This document shows positions 1-8,200 of a DNA stretch of 54,950 nt, one piece after another; within the stretch, counting starts at the first letter, position 1, and each line of letters starts with the position of its first letter. The DNA is taken from NCBI GenBank assembly GCA_012797605.1, contig JAAZOT010000069.1, forward strand, positions 1-54,950, written 5' to 3'. Origin of the DNA: Spirochaetales bacterium (GTDB taxonomy: Bacteria > Spirochaetota > JAAYUW01). Both the position numbers and the translations under genes were made by a program. Under the pieces are notes generated by a model. It had not been told where the DNA came from and searched no databases. It worked only from the letters and a program-made list of their open reading frames with translations.

Positions 1-528
1 CCTCAAGAATTAAAATCAAAAATAGAAGGTTTATATGCATGTCAACAGGGAGTCTTTCTTGTAAAATTGGATAATAATACTATTGATCTTTATAATAATG
101 GTGGTTATGCGAAATTTGTATATTATGGAGAAAATAAATTTGTACCAGAAGATTACAATCAATATAAGGAGATGAAGTATTACGAGCCAGATAAGTTAGT
201 ACTGATATTCAATACCAACGCCAAAATTACAGCAGAGAAGATAGATGTCAAAATGAATCTTAGCTTTAAAAAATATAATTTAATAATAAGTGAAGGTATA
301 TATAAATCTACCGATATCTATGCTTATCCATCCTCGTTTTTAATAAAAAAAATGGGTAAATTTTTTCTTATAGAATCAGATGACTCCAAAGAATATTTGA
401 TAATTCCAGTTTCTAATAATGAAGTAAAGGTACTTTGCTCCGCTAATTCTTTATTTTATAATAAAAAGATTTTGTTAGATAAGGATAAGATATTTATCGA
501 TTCAAATGAATACAAACTGAAAAAGTAA
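1..528 (+). CDS. Unknown protein, 5' end outside window
   Basis: The reading frame is open from the first base, so the gene is cut by the window edge. A TTG at 67 is only the first possible start inside the window, and the codons before it read on without a stop. About 175 residues are visible. They are rich in Tyr, Asn, Lys and Ile, with alternating hydrophobic and polar residues typical of beta structure and no clear membrane segment. I recognise no family. It ends about 75 bases from the convergent murD gene. The reading frame is sure; the function is unknown. Confidence 0.7.
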   Translation, partial: PQELKSKIEGLYACQQGVFLVKLDNNTIDLYNNGGYAKFVYYGENKFVPEDYNQYKEMKYYEPDKLVLIFNTNAKITAEKIDVKMNLSFKKYNLIISEGIYKSTDIYAYPSSFLIKKMGKFFLIESDDSKEYLIIPVSNNEVKVLCSANSLFYNKKILLDKDKIFIDSNEYKLKK

Positions 529-572
529 AAATTTATAATAATAATGATATACTTTATTTAATAATTAAATGA

Positions 573-608
573 TTTTATTGTTTATTTATTTTTTATTGTT
601 TATTTATT
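573..608. repeat. Perfect 18-bp tandem duplication at murD stop
   Basis: The 18-base unit TTTTATTGTTTATTTATT occurs twice with no gap, at 573-590 and 591-608. The second copy contains the murD stop codon (604-606 on the minus strand). It is probably a local slippage duplication in the AT-rich spacer between two convergent genes, and no hairpin terminator is visible here. Confidence 0.8.
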
Positions 609-2268
609 TTAGTTGTGAGACAGCCTGATTAAAAATTCTACCTCTTTCAAATTCATTTACAAAAAGGTTAAAAGAGGCAAAACCTGGAGAGAGCAATATT
701 ATATCATTTTCTTTTGCGTTTTTGAAAATCATTTCAACAAGTTGGGGAAGGTTCTTAAAACCATCCTCTATAGAAGAATATCCTATTTGCTGCAATTTGC
801 TTTTTAAAATATCAGAGCCGGATCCTTCAAGTAGAAATAGCTTAAAAACATTTTCTTTTATCGCTAAAGCCATATTATCAATGGGTAAATTTTTATCCAC
901 ACCACCAGCAATTAAAAATATTCTTCCTCTTCCTTTTACTGACACGATTGAAGTCATTGCATTTATAGAAGTAGCGACTGCGTCTGGCACTGTTGCAGTT
1001 GTATCATTTATAAATTTAATACCATTTAATTCTCTTACGATCTGTAGTCTAAATTCTGGGCCACTAAAGGTTTCTAAACAACTATAAATATCCTTTATAC
1101 TTACTTCATATAGTAAGGCGCAAGCAGTAGCAAGCAAAATGTTGGTCTTGTTATGCTCTCCGGGGATTCTGACATTGACTAAAGGTGGTAGTTTATAAAA
1201 TTGATATCTATCTTCATCTATATCTATCTTGATTTCATCTTTTTTCTCTACTTCATTTTTATTAATTATTACGCTTTTAATATCTTCAATGATTTTCCCA
1301 AATGAGTTGATTTCTATTTCATAATCTTTCAATAAGATATCTAAATTTTTAAATGATTTACTTTTTACTATAAAAACATCATTTTCATATTTCATTAAAA
1401 AAAGGCTAATATTTGATTTTAAGAATGCTTTTATTCTTTTTAATAGATCTTCATATTTTGTTTTTTCATTTATTGAACTTTTAAGCAAAAACTCATCTAT
1501 ATTTGAAATAGCGATCTTATTAGCTTTTATTTCATTTTTAATAAAAGAATCAAAAAGGTAATCATTATTTAAATTTATTATTGTCCAATCATCTTTATCT
1601 TGGAACTTAAAAATATATTTTTTATCCTCATAGTATTGGTCCATTGTTCCATAGTAATTCAAATGATCGGGGAAGATTGTAGTTAGAATTGCGACATGAG
1701 GTGACTTTTTATGAACTGCAAGATCTGCAAGTTGCCAGCTTGAAAGTTCAAGGACAGCTAATTTACTATCTTTATTTTCATTTAAAGAATTTAAAGGATT
1801 TATTGTTATATTTCCACCAAGTATGATATTATCAATCTTTTTTGATAATAATTCATATACCAAAGTTGTTGTAGTGGACTTTCCTTTAGAGCCAGTTATT
1901 CCTACGATTGGAGAATCAAAAAGCTCAAAGAAATAACCTATGTCAGTATCGACAAAACGATTATTTTCAATGGCAGCAGCGATAAACTTATTTGAAAACT
2001 TTATCCCAGCTCCTTTGAATACAATATCTGTATTGATAAAATCTTCGATTCTATGTTCTTTAAGTCTATATTCAATATTTGAAAAATCTTTTAATTGTTC
2101 GATGGAAGATTCAAGTTCTTTTTCAGATTTTAAGTCAGTGATAATAAGTTTTTTTACTTTTGGAGCCAAAAATTTAGCGGTTCCAACCCCACCACCATTT
2201 AATCCAAGCCCCATAAGGACAACAGTTTTATCTGAAAGATTTATATCTTTTGTTAGATGTTTTATCAT
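604..2268 (-). CDS. murD: UDP-N-acetylmuramoyl-alanine--D-glutamate ligase (MurD) with large insertion
   Basis: MurD adds D-glutamate to UDP-MurNAc-L-alanine in the cytoplasm during peptidoglycan precursor synthesis. The N-terminal Rossmann part has a Gly-rich loop near residues 19-27. The Mur-ligase ATP loop GITGSKGKST lies at 123-132, the central-domain motif HNKTN at 372-376, and the C-terminal domain carries NDTTATVPDA where many MurD proteins have an SKATN-type motif. The protein has 554 residues against about 450 for the family. The surplus is a charged, Lys/Ile/Asp-rich stretch of roughly 100 residues at about 258-358, between the central ATPase fold and the HNKTN motif. It starts at ATG 2268 without a clear ribosome site, 22 bases after the gene upstream, so it may be translated with that gene. 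Confidence 0.93.
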   Translation of the reverse strand: MIKHLTKDINLSDKTVVLMGLGLNGGGVGTAKFLAPKVKKLIITDLKSEKELESSIEQLKDFSNIEYRLKEHRIEDFINTDIVFKGAGIKFSNKFIAAAIENNRFVDTDIGYFFELFDSPIVGITGSKGKSTTTTLVYELLSKKIDNIILGGNITINPLNSLNENKDSKLAVLELSSWQLADLAVHKKSPHVAILTTIFPDHLNYYGTMDQYYEDKKYIFKFQDKDDWTIINLNNDYLFDSFIKNEIKANKIAISNIDEFLLKSSINEKTKYEDLLKRIKAFLKSNISLFLMKYENDVFIVKSKSFKNLDILLKDYEIEINSFGKIIEDIKSVIINKNEVEKKDEIKIDIDEDRYQFYKLPPLVNVRIPGEHNKTNILLATACALLYEVSIKDIYSCLETFSGPEFRLQIVRELNGIKFINDTTATVPDAVATSINAMTSIVSVKGRGRIFLIAGGVDKNLPIDNMALAIKENVFKLFLLEGSGSDILKSKLQQIGYSSIEDGFKNLPQLVEMIFKNAKENDIILLSPGFASFNLFVNEFERGRIFNQAVSQLK

Positions 2269-2290
2269 GATTCTATCGTTACTCGAAATT

Positions 2291-2899
2291 TTATATTATT
2301 TCGAAATCATAGCTTTCCAAAAAGGATTTTTTCCATATCTTAAAGGGATCGAAAATCGAACCATAGAATTTAATAAAAGAAAAATCTAAGAATCTTATAT
2401 TTTTAGAAAGATTTATCCAGGTAACCTTTCCTCTTACACCATATATATTTTCAATCTGACTATTTGAAAAAAGCCTTTGTCCTTTTAACTTAAATTGAAT
2501 AAGATGATAGTTGTCGAAAGTTACTACAATAGAAGATGGCGCTTTAAATTTTATGATATTTTCAATCTTTTTAGTAAGAATTCGGATTAGATTTGGATCT
2601 TCTTTTTCAAGGAATAGACTTATTAGAGGTGCTTTATCTATCATTTTTGAACCATATAAGAAAAGATATACAGGGTAATCCATATAATTTTTTGTAGAAA
2701 GATGCTCAAAAAGGTAGTATAATCTTTCATCTGGTTCTAAATCATCCCTTAAAATAAAATACTTTTGAACAATCTTATAATTGTATGGTGATGTACAGAA
2801 TATCTTTTTATGTCCTTCATTATAAAACTTTTCTATAGTTTTATCGGAAAGGTCATGTGGAAGAAGAATTCTATCGTCAAACTCGATGAACTTAGGCAT
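2291..2899 (-). CDS. Unknown 202-residue protein upstream of murD
   Basis: The ATG at 2899 follows a good ribosome site (GAGGA, about five bases before it). The protein is soluble-looking, has no signal peptide, and is rich in aromatic residues and Lys/Asp. I see no motif that points to an enzyme class. It lies between the DUF1667 gene and murD on the same strand, 22 bases before murD and 63 bases after the oxidoreductase set, so it may be co-transcribed with murD. It was not recognised as any family, and the call rests on the open frame, the ribosome site and the operon-like spacing. Confidence 0.7.
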   Translation of the reverse strand: MPKFIEFDDRILLPHDLSDKTIEKFYNEGHKKIFCTSPYNYKIVQKYFILRDDLEPDERLYYLFEHLSTKNYMDYPVYLFLYGSKMIDKAPLISLFLEKEDPNLIRILTKKIENIIKFKAPSSIVVTFDNYHLIQFKLKGQRLFSNSQIENIYGVRGKVTWINLSKNIRFLDFSFIKFYGSIFDPFKIWKKSFLESYDFEII

Positions 2900-2962
2900 A
2901 TTTCCTCAAGTTTTTCTTTTCAAAATAATTAACATAATAAAAAGAGAAAGCAAATAAAAGAT

Positions 2963-3331
2963 TTATAGTTTATCAACTTCCTTAGTAGTGATTATATCTG
3001 CACCACTATTTGCTATGTTGGATATAACAACCTGGTTGAGTCCTACTGGTGCATGTATTGAAGAATTCTTGATAATATCCATTATTGAAGGGATCAGTCT
3101 TTTTGGGACTGGTTTATTTGTTTTAACTGAAACAAGTTCACATTTTCCATCTATTACTTTTATGCTTGTTGTAATGACTCTATGGGGGTCTGTAACCTCT
3201 TGCATGGCATATTCTTTTCCACTTTTACATGTAAAACCACTAATATCTAAAACCTTATTATCATCATCAAGTTGAACCTTTATCTTGCATCCTAAAGGGC
3301 ATTGTATGCATATCATTTCTACTTCTTTCAT
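2963..3331 (-). CDS. DUF1667 cysteine-rich protein
   Basis: This is a small protein of 122 residues with an N-terminal CIQCPLGC motif (about residues 8-15) and a further Cys in the following GFTC segment. This four-Cys pattern is typical of DUF1667 and likely binds an iron-sulfur cluster. Family members are usually encoded beside a GlpA-like dehydrogenase and a small NAD(FAD) oxidoreductase, exactly as here; Thermotoga has the same trio. The likely role is an electron-transfer subunit of that flavoprotein complex in the cytoplasm. The start ATG is two bases after the stop of the upstream oxidoreductase, so the genes are almost surely co-translated. Confidence 0.85.
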   Translation of the reverse strand: MKEVEMICIQCPLGCKIKVQLDDDNKVLDISGFTCKSGKEYAMQEVTDPHRVITTSIKVIDGKCELVSVKTNKPVPKRLIPSIMDIIKNSSIHAPVGLNQVVISNIANSGADIITTKEVDKL

Positions 3332-3333
3332 AG

Positions 3334-4575
3334 TTATATAATCTCCACAGTTATATTTTCAATATTCCCAATTTTAGAGATTTGTTCAGATTTTATACTT
3401 TTATGAACCATTTCACTAGGGATAAATGCCTGCTCTTTCCCTTCATATAAAATAGAATTACCAGCACGAACAACTAATCTTCCTTTTTCTATAGGTTTAT
3501 TGGCTCTTAAATATAAAGGTAAATCTGTTTCTTCAACCCAGTAAGCGCAGTTTGTTATACCAACTCCTATACCTTTTTTTATAGGGATTTTCTTTTTTGT
3601 TTTTCCTTCTTTTATAAACTGGGTAGCATACCTACCAGCGATTTCACCTTCTTTCGTAACATAGTCGACCAAATCATAAATTATTACGCAGTTTCCAGAA
3701 GAGAAAATCCATGGTACAGAAGTATTCATAGTTGAATCAACTATAATTCCTCTTGTTCTTGAATCTATATCAACATAATCCATCATCAAAGTAGTTGATG
3801 GGACAAGTCCGACAGATAAAACAAGAGTATCGACACTCCAGGATCTTTGGGAACCTTCTATTACATTATAGTTTTCATCTAACTCAGAGGTTATTACCTC
3901 GGAAAGTCTCCCATCACCTCTAACTTCAGTAACGGTTGTAGAAAGAAGAAGTGGTATTCCAAAATCTTTTAAGCATTGATTAATATTTCTTGAAAGACCA
4001 CCTGGATAAGGCATTCTTTCACAAACAGCCACAACCTCGATTCCTTCCAATGTCAATCTTCGAGCCATAATAAGTCCAATATCTCCAGAACCTAAAACCA
4101 TGGCTCTTTTGCCTATAACCCTGTTTTCAATATTGATAAACTTTTGAGCAACACCGGCGGTGTATATCCCAGAAACTCTATCTCCTGGAATCAAAAGAGA
4201 ACCAAAAGGTCTTTCTCTAGCCCCAGCACTGTAGACAAGTGCTTTGCAACTTATCGCATTTATACCTTTTTCACTTGTAAAATAAGCTGTTTTGGATTTC
4301 TTATCTATAGATAAAAGAAAATGCTCAAATAAGAACTTAATAGGAAGATCTTTTGTAAGACTTAAAAGATTTGCTGCGTACTCAGGTCCAGTTAATTCTT
4401 TTTTAAAATAGTGAAGTCCAAAACCGTTGTGAATACATTGATTTAAGATCCCACCGGCAAGATTAAGTCTTTCAACTACTATTACATCTACACCTTCCTT
4501 TGCGGCTTTCAATGCGGCTCCTATTCCAGAAGCCCCACCACCTATGACAAGTAAATCACATGAGATTTTATTCAT
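3334..4575 (-). CDS. NAD(FAD)-dependent oxidoreductase, GlpA-associated
   Basis: This is a pyridine-nucleotide-disulfide-type flavoprotein of 413 residues. It has an N-terminal FAD-binding GGGASG loop (residues 12-17), a GLHYFKKELTGPEY segment that marks this subgroup, and a second dinucleotide loop VLGSGDIG near residue 160 for NAD(P). Its start overlaps the end of the upstream GlpA-like gene by four bases (ATGA), which implies translational coupling. The DUF1667 gene follows directly. The set probably forms a complex moving electrons from a hydroxy or glycerol-phosphate substrate to a nicotinamide or ferredoxin carrier. The substrate cannot be told from sequence, since no glycerol kinase or facilitator gene is nearby. 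Confidence 0.88.
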   Translation of the reverse strand: MNKISCDLLVIGGGASGIGAALKAAKEGVDVIVVERLNLAGGILNQCIHNGFGLHYFKKELTGPEYAANLLSLTKDLPIKFLFEHFLLSIDKKSKTAYFTSEKGINAISCKALVYSAGARERPFGSLLIPGDRVSGIYTAGVAQKFINIENRVIGKRAMVLGSGDIGLIMARRLTLEGIEVVAVCERMPYPGGLSRNINQCLKDFGIPLLLSTTVTEVRGDGRLSEVITSELDENYNVIEGSQRSWSVDTLVLSVGLVPSTTLMMDYVDIDSRTRGIIVDSTMNTSVPWIFSSGNCVIIYDLVDYVTKEGEIAGRYATQFIKEGKTKKKIPIKKGIGVGITNCAYWVEETDLPLYLRANKPIEKGRLVVRAGNSILYEGKEQAFIPSEMVHKSIKSEQISKIGNIENITVEII

Positions 4576-6014
4576 TTTCTGACCTTTCCTTTTACTATAT
4601 ATGAACTATCTGTATTATAAACAATAGAATCTACTGGAACGCCTGTTTCTCTTGCAAGTATTTCAAGGATTTTATTTGTACAAAATCCACCCTGACATTC
4701 ACCAAAGCTGGCTCTAGTTCTGAATTTCACACTATCAATTGTTCTAGCACCCCTTTTAATAGCTTCAACAATCTCTCTTTCAGTTACCTTGTTACAAACA
4801 CAAACTATTTTTCCAGCGAGTGGGTCTTTTTTTATTGTTTCATCATATTCTTCAAGGGATAATTCACCAATATAATGTTGTATTCTTTTTCTGATAGGAT
4901 TGAAGTCTGGTTTTTTCTTTAACTCTAGATCATATCTTTTTATTAACTGTTCAACAACATCTATTGCAATGGCTGGAGCTGAAGTTAAACCAGGTGAACG
5001 CATCCCAGCAACATGAAATAACCCATATATATTTCTACTTGGTCCTATCCAGAAATCTTTATTTGGAGTTTCTGGTCTGCTTCCAGCAAAAATCTTAACC
5101 GTTTCCCTTAAATCTATAGAAGGAACAAGATGTTTAGCATTTTGAACTATCCTATCGAGTCCCTCTTTCGAAGTAGCTCTTAAATCTTTTAGTTTATAAT
5201 GTAAATCGGTCGATGTTGGTCCTAAAAGTATTCCTTTATCTACAGTAGGTAAAACTAAAATACCTTTTCCCATTTTAGAAGGTGTTGGGAAAATTATACT
5301 GTTTACAATATCATGAGCAGTAAATTTGTTCAATAAGATATATTCACCTATTCTCGGGAAGATGGGAATCCCTCTATCTTGTGCCATTGTTGCAATCTTA
5401 TCTGCATAAAGTCCTGCTGCATTTATAATAATATCTGCTTCATATTCATGTTTATTTGTAATTACTTTTCTTACTCTTGAGCTAACAATTTCAATATCGA
5501 TAACTTCCTCTTGAAAGTTAATTTTAGCACCATTTTCAAATGCATTTTCAATAGCCGCAATGCAAACCTGCCATGGTTCTGTTATTGCAGCTGTTGGAGC
5601 ATATAAAGAAGCTATGGCATCTGGATTTAGGTTTGGTTCCATACTTAAAAGTTCATCTTTTTCAAGGATTCTTAAGCCTGGAACATTGTTTTCAATCCCT
5701 TGCTTGTAAAGTTTATTCAATGTATTTCTTTCTTCATTGTTAAAAGCAACGACATGAGAACCAATCCTCTTTACTTCGATATCTAATTCTTCAGCAAGTT
5801 TTGTATATAAAAAGTTACCTTTACTACAGTATTTAGATCTAATAGTATTAGGTTCATCATCATACCCTGCATGGATTATGGCAGAGTTAGCCTTTGAAAC
5901 CCCAAGTCCAGCATCCTTTTCTTTTTCTAAAACCGTAACATCACAATCGTATCTTGTCAGTTCTCTTGCAATCAAAGAACCAATAATTCCAGCGCCAATG
6001 ACTATTATCTTCAT
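4572..6014 (-). CDS. GlpA-like FAD-dependent dehydrogenase with [2Fe-2S] C-terminal domain
   Basis: This 480-residue protein has two parts. The first is a DAO-type FAD domain with the start IIVIGAGIIGS and the AGLYAD and GMRSPGLTSAPA segments typical of glycerol-3-phosphate or L-2-hydroxyglutarate dehydrogenases. The second is a C-terminal BFD-like domain with four cysteines (C405, C407, C440, C445) that should hold a [2Fe-2S] cluster. No membrane segment is seen. It is the first gene of the trio and begins at ATG 6014 behind a GGTGG ribosome site. The domain order matches the anaerobic GlpA type. Whether the substrate is glycerol-3-phosphate is inference only. Confidence 0.88.
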   Translation of the reverse strand: MKIIVIGAGIIGSLIARELTRYDCDVTVLEKEKDAGLGVSKANSAIIHAGYDDEPNTIRSKYCSKGNFLYTKLAEELDIEVKRIGSHVVAFNNEERNTLNKLYKQGIENNVPGLRILEKDELLSMEPNLNPDAIASLYAPTAAITEPWQVCIAAIENAFENGAKINFQEEVIDIEIVSSRVRKVITNKHEYEADIIINAAGLYADKIATMAQDRGIPIFPRIGEYILLNKFTAHDIVNSIIFPTPSKMGKGILVLPTVDKGILLGPTSTDLHYKLKDLRATSKEGLDRIVQNAKHLVPSIDLRETVKIFAGSRPETPNKDFWIGPSRNIYGLFHVAGMRSPGLTSAPAIAIDVVEQLIKRYDLELKKKPDFNPIRKRIQHYIGELSLEEYDETIKKDPLAGKIVCVCNKVTEREIVEAIKRGARTIDSVKFRTRASFGECQGGFCTNKILEILARETGVPVDSIVYNTDSSYIVKGKVRK

Positions 6015-6099
6015 TTTTACACCACCAAAAGTTTATGTTAATCATAATCTTAAATTTGCTCTTACATTAAATATAAATTAAAATTTCTAATGAAGTTTT

Positions 6100-6795
6100 C
6101 TATTTTTTATCTTTTATTTCTTTTTTCTCTTTATCTATTTCATAATTCTTATTAAATTGTTTTTCAACTTCAACCCTGTTCCCAGAGTATGTTTTATAAT
6201 AGTCTAAAGTAATCTTTTCAAGATTTATATTTGTATCTTTATTTGAAAACATATGGTTCCATGTGTTAATATATATAACAATTCTATTATCCTTTTTTTC
6301 GAAATAAGCACCTTCAATTTTTAAGGAAAAATGCTTAACCTTTTTTTCAAGATATACTTGTTCCAAGCCATAGTCATCTGGAAAATCTACAGAAACAGCT
6401 TTCCAGTAGCCATCATAAGATTTCACAAAATATATGAAAAAAGATTCAGTATCAATTAGCCTTTTATATTTGAATGATCTATAGATATCATAGATAAAGT
6501 TAATAAATGAATTTGGATGGTCTTCATCCTTAAATAGTACTGTATATTCTATTATTTTTTCATTTTCATCATCTTTAAGAAAAGAAAGGCTGATTCCAAT
6601 GATATCATTATTTTTTTTATAATCGATTGAAGGAATGACAAAAACAGGTAAAAAAGCCTTATCATAGGTTTTCTCTTCTAAAGTCAACTTTTTTTGATCA
6701 CAGTATGTAAAAATCGTAAGGAAGATAAAGATAACAATGAGAGAAATAATGATAATTAGTATTACCTTTAAAATATGAAGGATTTTATTTTTCAT
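6100..6795 (-). CDS. Membrane-anchored protein of unknown function
   Basis: The protein has an N-terminal membrane segment (about residues 5-32, very rich in Ile/Leu/Phe) followed by about 200 polar residues that would sit outside the cytoplasm; it resembles no family I know. The open frame extends ten codons further to 6825, but I place the start at ATG 6795. That ATG has an AGAGG ribosome site six bases before it, and the extra codons would lie inside a perfect hairpin. The gene is divergent from the Asp-box lipoprotein cluster, and its ribosome site and start codon are one arm of the 22-bp inverted repeat. Confidence 0.7.
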   Translation of the reverse strand: MKNKILHILKVILIIIISLIVIFIFLTIFTYCDQKKLTLEEKTYDKAFLPVFVIPSIDYKKNNDIIGISLSFLKDDENEKIIEYTVLFKDEDHPNSFINFIYDIYRSFKYKRLIDTESFFIYFVKSYDGYWKAVSVDFPDDYGLEQVYLEKKVKHFSLKIEGAYFEKKDNRIVIYINTWNHMFSNKDTNINLEKITLDYYKTYSGNRVEVEKQFNKNYEIDKEKKEIKDKK

Positions 6796-6836
6796 ATTTT
6801 GCCTCTTAAGAAAATTAAGAGGCAAAATATGAAAAA
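6788..6836. repeat. Perfect 22-bp inverted repeat with mirrored start sites
   Basis: The arms 6788-6809 and 6815-6836 are exact reverse complements, with a five-base loop (6810-6814). Each arm contains AGAGGCAAAATATG read outward, meaning a ribosome site plus an ATG on each strand. On the minus strand this is the start of the membrane-anchored gene; on the plus strand it starts a 24-codon frame. In RNA either strand would fold into a hairpin hiding the start site. It could be a regulator's operator, a translation-control hairpin, or the scar of a replication template switch. Confidence 0.9.
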
Positions 6837-6903
6837 AGTCAAAAATATTTTTTTTACATTTTTCATGAGGTTGAAAAAATTAAATTTTGAATTATTATCT
6901 TAA
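6829..6903 (+). CDS. Possible 24-residue leader peptide
   Basis: A 24-codon frame (MKKVKNIFFTFFMRLKKLNF then ELLS and a stop) begins at the plus-strand ATG of the inverted repeat, with AGAGG six bases before it. It is Phe- and Lys-rich, and its stop codon falls in the loop of a second hairpin just before the first lipoprotein gene. This layout resembles a leader peptide with attenuator. It could equally be a by-product of the inverted duplication of the neighbouring gene's start. Support is only positional. Confidence 0.3.
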   Translation: MKKVKNIFFTFFMRLKKLNFELLS

Positions 6904-6922
6904 GTGAAATAATCAAAATTTA
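6881..6922 (+). repeat. Second hairpin before Asp-box lipoprotein genes
   Basis: The left arm 6881-6896 and right arm 6908-6922 are complementary except for one extra A on the left, leaving an 11-base loop that contains CTTAAG. It ends seven bases before the first possible start of the first lipoprotein gene. It has no T-run after it, so it is not a classic terminator. It may control translation or be a protein-binding site. Confidence 0.6.
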
Positions 6923-6928
6923 AATAAA

Positions 6929-8122
6929 ATGATAAATAGAAGTAAAAAAATGTTATTTAAAAATATTCAAATAACAATAGTTTTTTTTGTCTTTTTATCA
7001 TTCTTACTTTTATATTCATGTTATTACTATAATGATGATTATTCTGAGACTGAATTTACTACTATAGATAAAGCTTGTCTACCTTCCTCTTCTTCCGAAA
7101 TTTCAATACTATACAGTAACAATAGTATTTATGTCGTTTATGATACATGGGAGGAAATGAAAATTGCTAAATCTATTGATAATGGCAAGAATTGGACTAT
7201 TAAAAATATTGATTCTACAGAATCGTCTGATCTTTTTGCAATTACAGCAGATAAAGAAAAACTATATTTTACATATTATGATTATAATAAGAAGAATTTA
7301 TATTTCTTGAGATCTAATGATGGAGCAGAAACTTGGTCAAAACCTTTTTTAGTGGATGAAGCTGGATATTTAGTAGATTATTTAGACAATCTTTTATCTA
7401 TCGATTATTATGAAAATAATATATATATTTCATATGTTGAAGAAAATTATCCCTATTATGATTTGAAACTTGCAGTATCTACTGATGGCGGAAACAACTG
7501 GACTAATGTTAAAACGGTATTTAAGGAATCTAATCAAATATATGATCTTTTAATGAAGGTGGATGGAAGCAATATTTATCTTTCTTATTATGATTATAAA
7601 GAAAAAAAATTAAAATTCTTAAAATCGGATAACTGTGGTTTAAATTGGACTTCACCTTTTATTATAGATTCTGATATATCTAGTTTTGGAAAAAGTTTTA
7701 TAAAATTAAATCAAGGTACTATTTACATTAGTTATTGTGAATTAATAGATGACAATGATTATTTAAAGATAGCTAAATCTACTGATGGGGGCAATTCTTG
7801 GGAAGTAATTAAAATAAACCATGATCTAGAAATAGATCGTGCATACTCTTTAGATGTTTATAATGGTAATATTTACATTTCTTATTATGAGTATATAGGC
7901 CGAAATACTCAATATTATTATGATGAAAAGCAGTTAAAATTTGCTAAATTAACCGATCAAGGTTCTTCGCTGACATTTAAAGATATAACTACCAAACCTT
8001 TTGATGGCGAAAAGATTTCAATGGTTATTTCCGATAACATTATATATATAGCTTATTATGATGGATATAATGATTTAGTTAAATTTGTCATATCCGAAGA
8101 TGGAGGAAATACTTGGCATTGA
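6929..8122 (+). CDS. Seven-module Asp-box beta-propeller lipoprotein 1
   Basis: A signal peptide with lipobox LYSC (Cys31) predicts lipid attachment after export. The rest consists of seven modules of about 50 residues, each ending in an Asp-box (pattern S-x-D-x-G-x-x-W): SIDNGKNW, SNDGAETW, STDGGNNW, SDNCGLNW, STDGGNSW, a degenerate LTDQGSSL, and SEDGGNTW. The protein stops one residue after the last box. Asp-boxes cap blades of sialidase-like propellers, so a seven-bladed propeller is likely. No sialidase catalytic arginine triad or FRIP motif is evident, so a binding or structural role is more likely than hydrolysis. A second ATG at 6950 could be the true start. It is the first of three tandem paralogues. 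Confidence 0.85.
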   Translation: MINRSKKMLFKNIQITIVFFVFLSFLLLYSCYYYNDDYSETEFTTIDKACLPSSSSEISILYSNNSIYVVYDTWEEMKIAKSIDNGKNWTIKNIDSTESSDLFAITADKEKLYFTYYDYNKKNLYFLRSNDGAETWSKPFLVDEAGYLVDYLDNLLSIDYYENNIYISYVEENYPYYDLKLAVSTDGGNNWTNVKTVFKESNQIYDLLMKVDGSNIYLSYYDYKEKKLKFLKSDNCGLNWTSPFIIDSDISSFGKSFIKLNQGTIYISYCELIDDNDYLKIAKSTDGGNSWEVIKINHDLEIDRAYSLDVYNGNIYISYYEYIGRNTQYYYDEKQLKFAKLTDQGSSLTFKDITTKPFDGEKISMVISDNIIYIAYYDGYNDLVKFVISEDGGNTWH

Positions 8123-8200
8123 TGGATTATAAATTAATATATTATAAAAAAATTAAGACATTCATTTTCACATATAAAAAATTTATAAGGTAAAAATACA

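Noticed and set aside
722-1087. Open frame of 121 codons on plus inside murD
   Set aside because: It is antisense to conserved murD motifs, has no ribosome site, and its translation looks like a shadow of the Mur ligase.
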